A DNA stretch of 64,000 nt from an aff. Roholtiella sp. LEGE 12411 (GTDB lineage Bacteria; Cyanobacteriota; Cyanobacteriia; Cyanobacteriales; Nostocaceae): contig NZ_JADEXR010000002.1 in the NCBI RefSeq assembly GCF_015206995.1, positions 1-64,000 of the forward strand. The letters are read 5' to 3'. Positions 53,320-62,234 of the stretch are shown here, piece after piece. A program made the position numbers and the translations under genes. Position 1 is the stretch's first letter. Each line of letters opens with the position of its first letter. The notes under the pieces were generated by a model. That model searched no databases and had not been told where the DNA came from. It saw nothing but the letters and a program-made list of their open reading frames with translations.

Positions 53320-55005
53320 TCAACTCAATTGTTCATACTTAAATTTCCCTTTAATCAACTTGTTAAAGTATTGACCTTTGGACGGTGCATTGTCTAAGTC
53401 TTCCTTGACACTGGGAGGTACTTTGAAATACTCGTAAACACTTCCACTATCAAATTCAACAGTCAGTGTTTGAGTTGTTGGATCATAGCTAAATTCCTTA
53501 ATCACGCTGCTTTCAGGCTTCAGTAGAGGGAAGGCGATCGCATCTCGAATACTGGCACAATCAGTTAATAACATTACTAACCGATCAATCCCAATACCTA
53601 AACCACCTGTAGGTGGCATTCCATACTCAAGAGCAGTCAGAAAATCCTCATCTACACCTTGCGCTTCCAAATCACCAGCGGCTTTTCTCTGTGCTTGTGC
53701 TTCTAAGCGCTCTCTTTGGTCGATGGGATCGGTAAGTTCTGAAAAGCTGTTAGCAGTCTCGCGCCCCACTATAAATAACTCAAATCTCTCCACTAAGCCA
53801 GGCTTAGAACGGTGGGGCTTTGCTAAAGGCGAAATTTCTACAGGGTAATCAATTACAAAGGTAGGTTGAATTAAATTAGCTTCTACCTTTTCTTCAAAAG
53901 CTAAATTCAGTAACTTACCAATTGATTTGGCTTCATCTACACCAGGAATACTAGCATTTTTGCTTGCTGTTTTTGCTTCTTCCAATGTTTGGAAAGAATT
54001 GAAATCTAAGCGTGTAAATTCTTTGACTAAATCGTGCATTGTTACCCGTCGCCAAGGTGGTGTTAAATCTATAGGTTCCCCTTGGTAGGTGATTTGCAAT
54101 GTGCCGAGTACATCTTGGGCAACAGTGGTAATAATCCCCTCAGTTAGCACCATCATATCATTGTAGTCGGCGTAAGCTTGGTAAACTTCAATCGTTGTAA
54201 ATTCAGGATTATGGCGAGTCGAAATTCCCTCATTGCGAAAAATTCGTCCCAATTCAAACACCTTTTCAAAACCACCCACAATTAACCGTTTGAGATGGAG
54301 TTCTGTGGCAATTCGCAGATACAACTCCATTTCTAAGGTGTTGTGGTAGGTGGTGAATGGACGTGCATCTGCACCTCCAGCTTCACTTTGCAAAACTGGT
54401 GTTTCAATTTCTAGAAAATCCTGCTGTTCTAAATAACGGCGAATACCCGCAGTAATTTGGGCACGACGGCGGAAAGTTTGCCGCACTTCCGGGTTAACAA
54501 TCAAGTCAATGTAGCGCTGACGGTAGCGCTTAGCAACATCCGTTAATCCATGCCACTTGTCGGGTAGGGGCAAAAGGGATTTAGTGAGGATGGTGTATTG
54601 TTTGACGTAGACAGATAACTCGCCCTTTTCAGTCCGTTTGATAGTGCCTTTTGCTCCCAGGATGTCGCCGGCATCTGTAAGTTGTTTCAAATGATTAAAA
54701 GCATCGGCATCAATATCTGTCATGCCTTCTTGGATGCGATTTTTATCTAAATAAAGCTGAATTGTGCCGGTTTCATCTTGCAAGGTGAAGAAAGCCAGTT
54801 TACCGAAAACGCGACGCGCCATAATGCGTCCAGCAATGGCAACTTCTAAATCAACTTCTTCACCATTGGGTAAATTGGCAAATTGTTCTTGCAATTGCGC
54901 TGCATGATGGGTAGATTCCCAACGATAGGCGTAGGGATTGGTTCCTAGCTGCTTGAGCTGGTCTACTTTTTCCAGCCTGGCGGCACGGATATCTTCTTCC
55001 GACAT
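53320..55005 (-). CDS. lysS: Lysyl-tRNA synthetase (class II) with C-terminal KTSC domain
   Basis: This 561-residue enzyme charges tRNA-Lys. The N-terminal OB-fold anticodon-binding domain (about 55-140; [32 protein letters not shown]) is followed by the class II core: motif 1 [21 protein letters not shown], motif 2 [15 protein letters not shown], motif 3 [14 protein letters not shown]. Residues 499-561 are an extra KTSC domain ([33 protein letters not shown]), a small fold named after its place at the end of some lysyl-tRNA synthetases. The role of KTSC is unknown. Confidence 0.95.
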   Translation of the reverse strand: MSEEDIRAARLEKVDQLKQLGTNPYAYRWESTHHAAQLQEQFANLPNGEEVDLEVAIAGRIMARRVFGKLAFFTLQDETGTIQLYLDKNRIQEGMTDIDADAFNHLKQLTDAGDILGAKGTIKRTEKGELSVYVKQYTILTKSLLPLPDKWHGLTDVAKRYRQRYIDLIVNPEVRQTFRRRAQITAGIRRYLEQQDFLEIETPVLQSEAGGADARPFTTYHNTLEMELYLRIATELHLKRLIVGGFEKVFELGRIFRNEGISTRHNPEFTTIEVYQAYADYNDMMVLTEGIITTVAQDVLGTLQITYQGEPIDLTPPWRRVTMHDLVKEFTRLDFNSFQTLEEAKTASKNASIPGVDEAKSIGKLLNLAFEEKVEANLIQPTFVIDYPVEISPLAKPHRSKPGLVERFELFIVGRETANSFSELTDPIDQRERLEAQAQRKAAGDLEAQGVDEDFLTALEYGMPPTGGLGIGIDRLVMLLTDCASIRDAIAFPLLKPESSVIKEFSYDPTTQTLTVEFDSGSVYEYFKVPPSVKEDLDNAPSKGQYFNKLIKGKFKYEQLS

Positions 55006-55155
55006 AGTAACGAACTAAATAGGGCAAGATTAATTATAGATGCTGCAAAAGTTGGCAGTCAGAGATATTTACGCTTTGCAGGCTACTTTCAGAATGCCAT
55101 GCACAGACGCAAAGCGTTTTGTCGTCAGACATCGCCGCTAAAGGAAATGCATAAT

Positions 55156-55560
55156 TTATATGCCTGAAATTTCTTTCATCTTCAAGTTAGTAAATTGTAC
55201 GATCGCATTTACAAGGTCTTGCTGGTTTGATTGCAACTTCAGTGTTTCTAAAGCTTGATAGATATTATTTCCAGAGCGCAGTTTTTGAGCAAGTTGAGCA
55301 CGTTGAGAGGAGTTTAAGACTGCATTAATTTCCCTGTTCCTGCGTTGACGCACAGCCTGTAGTTGTTGGCGTTGTTGCGGAGTCAGGTTAATCTCAGTAA
55401 TTGAGGTGGAGTATTTTACAGGGTTAGCAGCTTGGGCAAAAATAGCACCAGAATTGGCATAGAGTTGGACTGGCGCAGCCAAAGTAATTCTAGGCAAGAA
55501 GAGGAAAATGCCAAGAATAGTAGATAAGACAAATAGCCGTTTTGTCAAGTGAGTTGTCAT
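55156..55560 (-). CDS. Small exported Spy/LTXXQ-like protein
   Basis: The 134-residue protein has a signal peptide (about 1-28, cleavage near TLAAP). The mature part contains an LTPQQRQQLQAVRQRRNREINAVLNSSQRAQLAQKL segment (about 58-92), resembling the LTxxQ motif of periplasmic Spy/CpxP chaperones. It is helical and basic. A role as periplasmic chaperone or sensor is inference. Confidence 0.75.
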   Translation of the reverse strand: MTTHLTKRLFVLSTILGIFLFLPRITLAAPVQLYANSGAIFAQAANPVKYSTSITEINLTPQQRQQLQAVRQRRNREINAVLNSSQRAQLAQKLRSGNNIYQALETLKLQSNQQDLVNAIVQFTNLKMKEISGI

Positions 55561-55592
55561 ATTGAGAAATTGTTAAATTAAATTTCAGTCTA

Positions 55593-55627
55593 GTATGGTA
55601 CTTAAGCCAAGCCTTAACGTACCATAC
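55593..55627 (-). terminator. Terminator-like hairpin after the M48 gene
   Basis: GTATGGTAC and GTACCATAC form a perfect 9-bp stem; inside it TTAAG and CTTAA can extend the pairing. It lies 24 bp beyond the M48 stop on the minus strand, before the Spy-like gene. Confidence 0.65.
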
Positions 55628-55650
55628 CAAAATTTACTCAGCATTCAAGC

Positions 55651-56613
55651 TCACTCTGACCTTTTCATTCTCTCAATTTCTTGTTGTAATTTTTCAATTT
55701 GACGGCGCAAAGTTTCAGCTTCGTTTTCACTAGTCTGGGCTGCAACATCTACTGCTCCTGAAGCAGGCGATCGCTGATAATTTCCTCGGCGAATTTGCTG
55801 ATATTCTTCTGATACTGCCCATTGCCGTAGATAGTGTAAGCGTTCTACAGCAAAAGGATGGCTCAGCATCGTTCCTTGTATGCCACTGTACATCAAGAAT
55901 TTGTACACTTGATTCAGTCCATCTTCATCCAGCGCTTGATAACTTTCTGACTGGCGAATAAACTCCTGTAAACTACATTCATTGGCGTATTTGATACTAC
56001 CGCCAGATACTTTCATCATCAAAGACATCACCGGGTTCAAGTCATCCATCACCAACAGCGCAGCACGATCTGACGATAACTCGGCTTTCCGTCGCCATTC
56101 AAAAAAGGCATAAATCAAGCCCTGACTCAGGAAATTTCCGATGCCAAAGGTTAATTCCCCGAAGGCAGATGCAGCACTCATCGCCCACATCGCCATTTGA
56201 ATTAAAATAGTATGACCACATTTAATATGCCCCAGTTCATGGGCCAGCACCGCCCGAATCTCAGCTTCGTCTAGTAAGTCTAGTATCCCTGTATTTATGA
56301 CTATGTAAGGATTCTCTTGCCCCAAAGCATAGCTATTTGCTTGGGGATTTTGTGAGACAAACAGTGCTGGCTCTGGATAAATGTCCAAATCCCGCACACA
56401 TTCCCGAAACATCTGGTAAATAGTGGAATATTGGCGCGGCCCAACTTGGATGGTGTTGCCCATTAGATAGACTAATTGAGGGCGTTCGTAGACAAATTCC
56501 ACGAATTTACGAGCGATTAAATCAAATCCTGGTAAGTTTCGTAAAGCTTGCTCGGCTTGGCGATCCAGTGGATGCCTGAAGGCTTCGCTGGAAATTCCTG
56601 TGTAAGTTGGCAT
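55651..56613 (-). CDS. M48-family metallopeptidase
   Basis: In this 320-residue protein the zinc-binding HELGH lies at residues 125-129 (AVLAHELGHIKCGH), with the third ligand Glu in RRKAELSSDRAALLV about 50 residues on. Two hydrophobic segments around 135-175 would hold it in the membrane, as in HtpX/M48 proteases of membrane quality control. The C-terminus is a coiled coil (EAETLRRQIEKLQQEIERMKR), probably for self-association. Start at the ATG at 56613. Confidence 0.9.
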   Translation of the reverse strand: MPTYTGISSEAFRHPLDRQAEQALRNLPGFDLIARKFVEFVYERPQLVYLMGNTIQVGPRQYSTIYQMFRECVRDLDIYPEPALFVSQNPQANSYALGQENPYIVINTGILDLLDEAEIRAVLAHELGHIKCGHTILIQMAMWAMSAASAFGELTFGIGNFLSQGLIYAFFEWRRKAELSSDRAALLVMDDLNPVMSLMMKVSGGSIKYANECSLQEFIRQSESYQALDEDGLNQVYKFLMYSGIQGTMLSHPFAVERLHYLRQWAVSEEYQQIRRGNYQRSPASGAVDVAAQTSENEAETLRRQIEKLQQEIERMKRSE

Positions 56614-56626
56614 AATTTACGGGGAT

Positions 56627-56706
56627 TTGGTCAAGGGTTAAGGGTTAAGGGTCAGGGGTCAAGGGTCAAGGGTTAAGAGTCAAGAGTCAAGGGTCAAGAG
56701 TCAAAA
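56627..56706. repeat. Long heptamer repeat array (TCAAGGG type)
   Basis: About ten tandem heptamers of the TCAAGGG/TTAAGGG/TCAAGAG set fill the gap between the divergent M48 and DinG-like genes. It is the longest such array in the window. Confidence 0.9.
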
Positions 56707-56813
56707 TTAATTACTCTGGACTTTTGACTTTTGACCCTCGACTTGCAAAGCAGACAAGATAATAGAAATGGAGCTTTGTAAGTAAAAATCACTTTGTATG
56801 GGATTAAAAGCGT

Positions 56814-58370
56814 GTGATTGAGGCAGAAGTTCATTTGTCACTACATAACTTTTTGCGATCGCAGGCGGGTTTCCCTTCCTGGCCCCATCATTTGACGATG
56901 GCACGGTTGGTAGCACGCGCCTTGCGCTTAGGACGTAGCGCCTTAATTCAAGTAGGGGCAGTTTGTGGTTATCAAGGGCGCTATCGTACTAGTTTTGTCG
57001 CATCAGCATTGATGTGGCATGGGCCTGTAATTATTGTTGCTCAAGAAGTAGTGCAGCAACGCCTGCTGCAAGTGGAAATTCCTCGGCTACAGCAGTGGCT
57101 ACCAGCCAACAAACCGATTAGGACAGGTGACGCCTGGCCTGGTAGTGAGTTCCAAGGACTACTGTTGACTACTCCAGAAGCCTGGTTAAAAGGTCAGTTG
57201 AGTGAGGGCGATCGTTTTCCTCACGGTATTCCCACAATAATTGATGGGGTGGATGATCTGGAAGATTGGGTACGTCATCAGCTGACTCAAGCTATTCAAC
57301 CGCATGACTGGGATCAACTTATGCTCGCTTGTCCAAACCAAGCTGAAGCAATTCGCTCTGCACGGGTGCAACTGACACACGAACTGTTCCAGCATCCGAC
57401 TAATCCTTATGAGTGCTACCTAATTTCCCAGCCCGAAGTAGAGATTTTAAGCCATCTTTATTTAGTATTGGAGTCAGCCGATATACCTGATGTCTGGAAA
57501 CAATTTTGGCAACAATTTCAATACATAAATGAAAATATTTCTCTGGCCTTCTCCCCTCCTCTGTTCTGGGCGACAATTGCCCGTCGTCAAGGTTTATTTT
57601 CTTTGCACTACGCCCCAATCGAATTAGCGGAAATACTTTCGCCCATTTGGCAGCATCAACCTGTGGTTTTAATTGGCAGCGCTTTAGAGTCGGAAACAGA
57701 GGCTCCACTTTTCCGTGAGCGCTTGGGTTTGGACGATTTAACTTGCTTAAAATTTTCTTCAGATAGCCAAGCGGAAGCAATTCAACTGTATGTACCCTAT
57801 AAGTTACCCCTACCTAACACGCCAGAATTTCAAGCGGCATTTATTCACAAAGTCCGCACATTAGTTTGTCTAAGTGCTACATCACCAGGATTAACGGTTG
57901 TGTTAGTGGGAGATGTGCCACTCAAGTCTCAGGTAGGGGCGATTCTGGCCTCAGAGTTTGGTTCGCGGGTGCAGGTGGAAAAAACTTGTTTGGATGAAAA
58001 TGGTATTTTGGTCACTGGTTGGGAATTTTGGCGAGAACATCAAACAGTCTTGCCAGCACCTCAGCTGTTAATCATTGCTACTTTGCCCCTGCCATCTTTG
58101 GAAAATCCTTTGGTCGCTGGTAGGGTAGCTCACTATAAGCGATCGCATCAAGACTGGTTTCGTTTATTCTTATTGCCAGCTGCCTTGAATGAATTGCAAC
58201 GCGCGATCGCTCCGGTGCGAGAAAGTCAAGGTATCGTTGCTTTGCTTGATAGTAGAGTGGTTAACCGTAGTTATGGCGCTCAAATTCTTGCTGCCCTTAG
58301 TCCTTTAGCACGTATTAACTATCTTGACCCAAGTCTGTTTTCTAATAATAGTGAGGAAAATTCGGCGTAA
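56814..58370 (+). CDS. DinG-related helicase-like protein with degenerate motifs
   Basis: This 518-residue protein follows the layout of DinG-type superfamily 2 helicases and is usually described as a helicase C-terminal domain protein in cyanobacteria. The N-terminal part (LHNFLRSQAGFPSWPHHLTMARLVARALRLGRSALIQVGA) and the C-terminal LNELQRAIAPVRESQGIVALLDSRVVNRSYGAQILAALSPLARI align in order with DinG. The Walker A region reads GAVCGYQGRYRTS, the DEAH position IIDGVDDLE and the motif VI position LQRAIAPVRES, none canonical. It starts at a GTG. ATPase activity is doubtful; a structural or regulatory role is possible. Confidence 0.7.
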   Translation: MIEAEVHLSLHNFLRSQAGFPSWPHHLTMARLVARALRLGRSALIQVGAVCGYQGRYRTSFVASALMWHGPVIIVAQEVVQQRLLQVEIPRLQQWLPANKPIRTGDAWPGSEFQGLLLTTPEAWLKGQLSEGDRFPHGIPTIIDGVDDLEDWVRHQLTQAIQPHDWDQLMLACPNQAEAIRSARVQLTHELFQHPTNPYECYLISQPEVEILSHLYLVLESADIPDVWKQFWQQFQYINENISLAFSPPLFWATIARRQGLFSLHYAPIELAEILSPIWQHQPVVLIGSALESETEAPLFRERLGLDDLTCLKFSSDSQAEAIQLYVPYKLPLPNTPEFQAAFIHKVRTLVCLSATSPGLTVVLVGDVPLKSQVGAILASEFGSRVQVEKTCLDENGILVTGWEFWREHQTVLPAPQLLIIATLPLPSLENPLVAGRVAHYKRSHQDWFRLFLLPAALNELQRAIAPVRESQGIVALLDSRVVNRSYGAQILAALSPLARINYLDPSLFSNNSEENSA

Positions 58371-58599
58371 GCGACAGTTGTCAGATTGTTTCTTTTTTTC
58401 TGATGACCAACGACTATTTACGTTTTGTCAACCGAAGCGCGATCGTCTCATAGCAAGCGCTATTATCAGTTTGATTGGACATTCCAAGTTTCATCAGCTT
58501 GCACTAGCAATAAAATTTACAACGGCTGTCGTGCAAGTAATAAATCTGCCAGTATGAACTTAGAACCTACATTGAATTTTAAATTTTGAATTGCCGATT

Positions 58600-58815
58600 A
58601 TGGGTGAAGCAAAGCGTCGTAAAACCACACTTGGAGAAAAATACGGTCAAGAGACTCGGTTCTTGTCTTGGGTTCCCATCACTAAAACCCAAGCTGAACT
58701 ATTTGTCGCTTGGACTACTCGTGGTGCCTGGATAGGTATTGGTCTTATGGTTGTTGCGTGGGTGACTATCCGTTTTATCGGCCCAGCTTTTGGTTGGTGG
58801 CAAGTAGTCTTATAA
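58600..58815 (+). CDS. DUF2839 small membrane protein
   Basis: The 71-residue protein with start MGEAKRRKTTLGEKYGQE, a family hallmark, has one C-terminal membrane helix (WTTRGAWIGIGLMVVAWVTIRFIGPAFGWW). DUF2839 is conserved in cyanobacteria and has no known function. An earlier in-frame TTG at 58591 is rejected in favour of the ATG at 58600. Confidence 0.85.
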   Translation: MGEAKRRKTTLGEKYGQETRFLSWVPITKTQAELFVAWTTRGAWIGIGLMVVAWVTIRFIGPAFGWWQVVL

Positions 58816-58826
58816 GTATTTATATT

Positions 58827-58871
58827 TATTTATGAACGATGACGCTGAGGAAGTGTAATCGTTCATAAATA
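58827..58871. terminator. Terminator-like hairpin after DUF2839
   Basis: TATTTATGAACGAT (58827-58840) and ATCGTTCATAAATA (58858-58871) form a perfect 14-bp stem with a 17-nt loop, 11 bp after the stop. Confidence 0.75.
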
Positions 58872-58973
58872 GACTTTTATCAGAAAAACTGGCGGTAGTG
58901 TGGAATAACAGAATTGCAAGTTAGTTGTTAATTGTTAGCAAATAAGTATTGATGAGTAACTTATAATTAATAA

Positions 58974-59885
58974 CTATTTTTTGTTGTTAGCAGTCAACTT
59001 TTGGTCTGTATCTTGTATTTCTAAAAGTTCTGGAATAGTTACAAAACGGTAGCCTTGCTTTCTAAAGTTACCAATAATTTCTGGCAAAGCTTGCACGGTT
59101 CTGGAACGATTACCACCACCATCATGCATTAATACAATCCCACCAGGTTTTGAATCTTTGATTACGTTATTGATCAAGTGTGGTACAGTTGGCAGCTTGT
59201 AGTCTATGGAGTCAGCTGACCACATCACTACAGTATATTTTTGGTTTTTTGCATAAGCAACTAATCCATTATGTAGAATCCCACCGGGAGGTCGGAACAG
59301 AGTTGTTTTAACACCTGTAATTTGATAAATTAGGTCTGTCGTCCGGTCAATTTCAAAAGCTGCTGCTTGTGGATTAAAGAAATGATACCAGTGATGCCAA
59401 GTATGGTTAGCAATGACGTGACCCTCAGTTACAATTCGCTTCCCTAATTCTGGATAATTTTTCAGGTTCTGCCCAACAACAAAAAATGTCCCTTTAATAT
59501 TATTTGCTTGGAGAATATCTAATACTTGGTCTGTGGTCTGAGGCCAAGGGCCGTCATCAAAGGTGAGGGCAATTACTTTTTGACCATGAGTGAGTTTTGC
59601 AGACTTAATTATTACTCCTTGAAAGCTCGATGGTACAGAGTATGAAAGTCCCTTTGCTTGCGCCTGTTGCTGCCAACTTGTGAGCATGGCTGCTTTTAAT
59701 CCCTCAATGCGCTGCTGAGTACCTATTTTTGCTGCTATATCGGTTACATATATATTCTGTCTATTCTGAGCCTCAGAGGAAGTTGGTTTTACAAGCATCA
59801 TGAAACCAAGGCTCAAAGTTCCGCATAAGGCAAGCAATGCAATTAATATTCCTTCCGGCCAAAGAAACGACTTATTGTTTTCCAC
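58974..59885 (-). CDS. Polysaccharide deacetylase (NodB homology)
   Basis: This 303-residue protein has an N-terminal membrane anchor (about 10-32) followed by a NodB domain: motif 1 LTFDDGPWP (catalytic Asp pair), motif 2 HTWHHW (metal His pair), motif 3 RPPGG, and motif 5 region IVLMHDGGGNRSRTVQALPEII. All metal ligands appear present. It would remove acetyl groups from peptidoglycan or an exopolysaccharide outside the plasma membrane. The gene lies alone between the DUF2839 gene and a long gap. Confidence 0.92.
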   Translation of the reverse strand: MENNKSFLWPEGILIALLALCGTLSLGFMMLVKPTSSEAQNRQNIYVTDIAAKIGTQQRIEGLKAAMLTSWQQQAQAKGLSYSVPSSFQGVIIKSAKLTHGQKVIALTFDDGPWPQTTDQVLDILQANNIKGTFFVVGQNLKNYPELGKRIVTEGHVIANHTWHHWYHFFNPQAAAFEIDRTTDLIYQITGVKTTLFRPPGGILHNGLVAYAKNQKYTVVMWSADSIDYKLPTVPHLINNVIKDSKPGGIVLMHDGGGNRSRTVQALPEIIGNFRKQGYRFVTIPELLEIQDTDQKLTANNKK

Positions 59886-61113
59886 TTCATAGCTCCTTCA
59901 AGGGTCAAACCATCGATTACGATTCCGACGGTACGTTATGGGACATTTTTTCTAGATACTCAGATACGCAGTTACTATCTAATAATTATGAAAAATAGAG
60001 TATGGATTAACAGGAATTAAAAAATCGGAAAGCAAAACTATACAAGTTTAATCGAAGCCTGAATTATTTGGCTTTGGACGTACGCTGACCATATAATAAT
60101 TGGTACTATTTAGGTTCAACTACCGCCCATAAGAGGTAAGGTTTGCACTTGCACACTTCCACCTAGGTTAAGGAATGAGCGTAATTGAATGATTCCTAAT
60201 CTCAACAAACTATGTTACTAAGAGTCAATTTATAACTCTTGTCTTTCATCTAACTCGCTAATTGCTTGTAGACAGGCTATCCGGAAGCAAGTAGCGTTCC
60301 GGTTTGGTGCCTTAGCAAATGAGGTAAGCTAGTGAATTATTTGATTAATATATATAATTAATCACAAGGAGCGGAGTAACTACCTAGAAAGAATCTAAGG
60401 AAACTAACAGTTTATTCTTGCTAATGTATATTCTACTGCCTACGACTATTGCTTCCTTTTTAAGAAAAAGTTAAATTTTCAACCTGCTGAATGTTGCCTT
60501 TTGCCTTCTAGGAAACACATAGACGCAAATCAACTTAATATAGTTTCTCATTGCCAAGGGGCAGTTATTCGTTAATTTAGATACTTCTGACTCATTCACT
60601 AAAAATAATTTTATCAGCAGTTCGTTTGATTTTTGATGCTGAGATATCAGCCTAAATTACTTCAAACTTTTTGTATACTACTATTTACCTCAAGCTCAGG
60701 AGGTCAATACATTATTAATAGTACAATTAAATATATAATGTTACCGTATTTATACGGTAGTTGACAGCATTTTTACGAGAAAAATGTTAAAACTACATTA
60801 GCTATTTTATATAGCTATTACAGCATCAAATATATCATAGAAATTTCAGGTTTTTTAATGATTATCCTAAATAAGGCTGGAATTTATGTGTTTAAAAATA
60901 CATCTAATTTGAGTCAAATTTTATGTAAAGTTACTTAACAAAACCTCATAAATCAGACTGGAGGTGAATCGAACTAAATCATCAGGTGTTGTCTGACAAG
61001 AAGCCACCCTTTGGAAGTTAAGGCATTTACATACTTGCTAGAATATTAGCTAGACAAAACAGTATACTTGAGAGCGCTAGATCAAGAATAATGCTCCAAC
61101 ACAAATATCAAGC
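59886..61113. other. 1.2-kb gap without a recognisable gene
   Basis: This is the longest non-coding stretch. It is AT-rich, has short inverted repeats (CCGGAA/TTCCGG around 60280-60301; TACCGTA/TACGGTA with loop TTTA at 60742-60759), and a GC-richer patch at about 60070-60330 that may be an RNA or a decayed gene. TTGACAGC follows the second hairpin at about 60761. No reading frame looks coding. Confidence 0.5.
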
Positions 61114-62076
61114 TTATTGATCTGGCATTTCCGATGTTTTAGTAAATCCCCCAGTTTCCTTCAAAGTATAGATAGGACGACCTTTTACTTCTTCATAAAT
61201 ACGTCCAATGTACTCGCCTAAAATACCAATACAAAGTAATTGAACAGATCCTAAAAACAACATAGCAATTGTAATTAAAGTGAAGCCGATTAATGGAGAT
61301 ACAGGATCAAATAAACGCCAATACAATACTAGCAATATCATAAAGATGGCTACACCAGCTGACAGCAATCCTATATAAGTTGCTAGCCTTAAGGGAACAG
61401 TTGAAAATGAGATAACTCCGTCAACTGCTAAAGCCCAAGACTTACCAAAGGTATACTTGACTCTACCAGCAAAACGAGGGTTTCGCTCAAAATGTATGGC
61501 TGTTTGACGGAACCCTATCCAAGCTCGTAAGCCGCGAATGTAGCGGTTGCGCTCAGGCATTGCATTGAGAATATCTACTACTTGCCGATCCATCAAGCAG
61601 AAGTCTCCTGTATCAGCAGGTATCTCTACATTAGCTAACCGCTGGAGAATGCGATAAAAGGCATAGGCAGTGAAGCGTTTTAGCCAGCTTTCCTTTTTGC
61701 GAGATAAACGCTGGGCATAAACTACTTGGTAGCCTTGTTGCCATTTTTCAATCATCTTTAAAATTAGTTCTGGAGGATCTTGGAGATCGGCATCCATGAC
61801 GATGATACTTTTGCCTTGAACAAAGTTTAAACCAGCTGTGACTGCGATTTGATGGCCAAAATTCCGAGCAAAACTTAGATAACGTACACGACGATCGCAA
61901 TGGTGGAGTTCGCGAATCATACTTAAAGAGCGATCGCGACTACCATCATCAATCAAAATCAATTCTACTTCACCATCTAACTGTGCTGTGACATTAATTA
62001 GACGCCGATACATTTCAGTAATATTTTCTTCTTCGTTATAAATTGGGATTACTAGAGAGTAGATTGGCTTAGTCAC
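61114..62076 (-). CDS. GT2 glycosyltransferase (dolichyl-phosphate-sugar synthase-like)
   Basis: This 320-residue enzyme has GT-A domain motifs: [29 protein letters not shown], and the metal-binding DXD in [15 protein letters not shown]. Two C-terminal membrane helices (about 228-250 and 262-285) place it among the GtrB/DPM-like enzymes that move a sugar from a nucleotide to polyprenyl phosphate. It is divergent from the GT39 gene, whose product would use that lipid-linked sugar. Confidence 0.92.
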   Translation of the reverse strand: MTKPIYSLVIPIYNEEENITEMYRRLINVTAQLDGEVELILIDDGSRDRSLSMIRELHHCDRRVRYLSFARNFGHQIAVTAGLNFVQGKSIIVMDADLQDPPELILKMIEKWQQGYQVVYAQRLSRKKESWLKRFTAYAFYRILQRLANVEIPADTGDFCLMDRQVVDILNAMPERNRYIRGLRAWIGFRQTAIHFERNPRFAGRVKYTFGKSWALAVDGVISFSTVPLRLATYIGLLSAGVAIFMILLVLYWRLFDPVSPLIGFTLITIAMLFLGSVQLLCIGILGEYIGRIYEEVKGRPIYTLKETGGFTKTSEMPDQ

Positions 62077-62234
62077 AGTTATTATCTAATTTATATAATC
62101 TGCAATATTTACTGTAAAATCGTTCCTGTCATCTCTCATACAAGTATAAAATTCTGTGCAAATGAATAGAGAAAATTATATACAGTTATGGGAATGAATC
62201 AATTTATTATCAAAGGATTATCTAGATTTTAGAT

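Noticed and set aside
56627-56706. Heptamer arrays considered as a CRISPR
   Set aside because: Units are 7 bp and tandem, with no spacers and no cas genes nearby.
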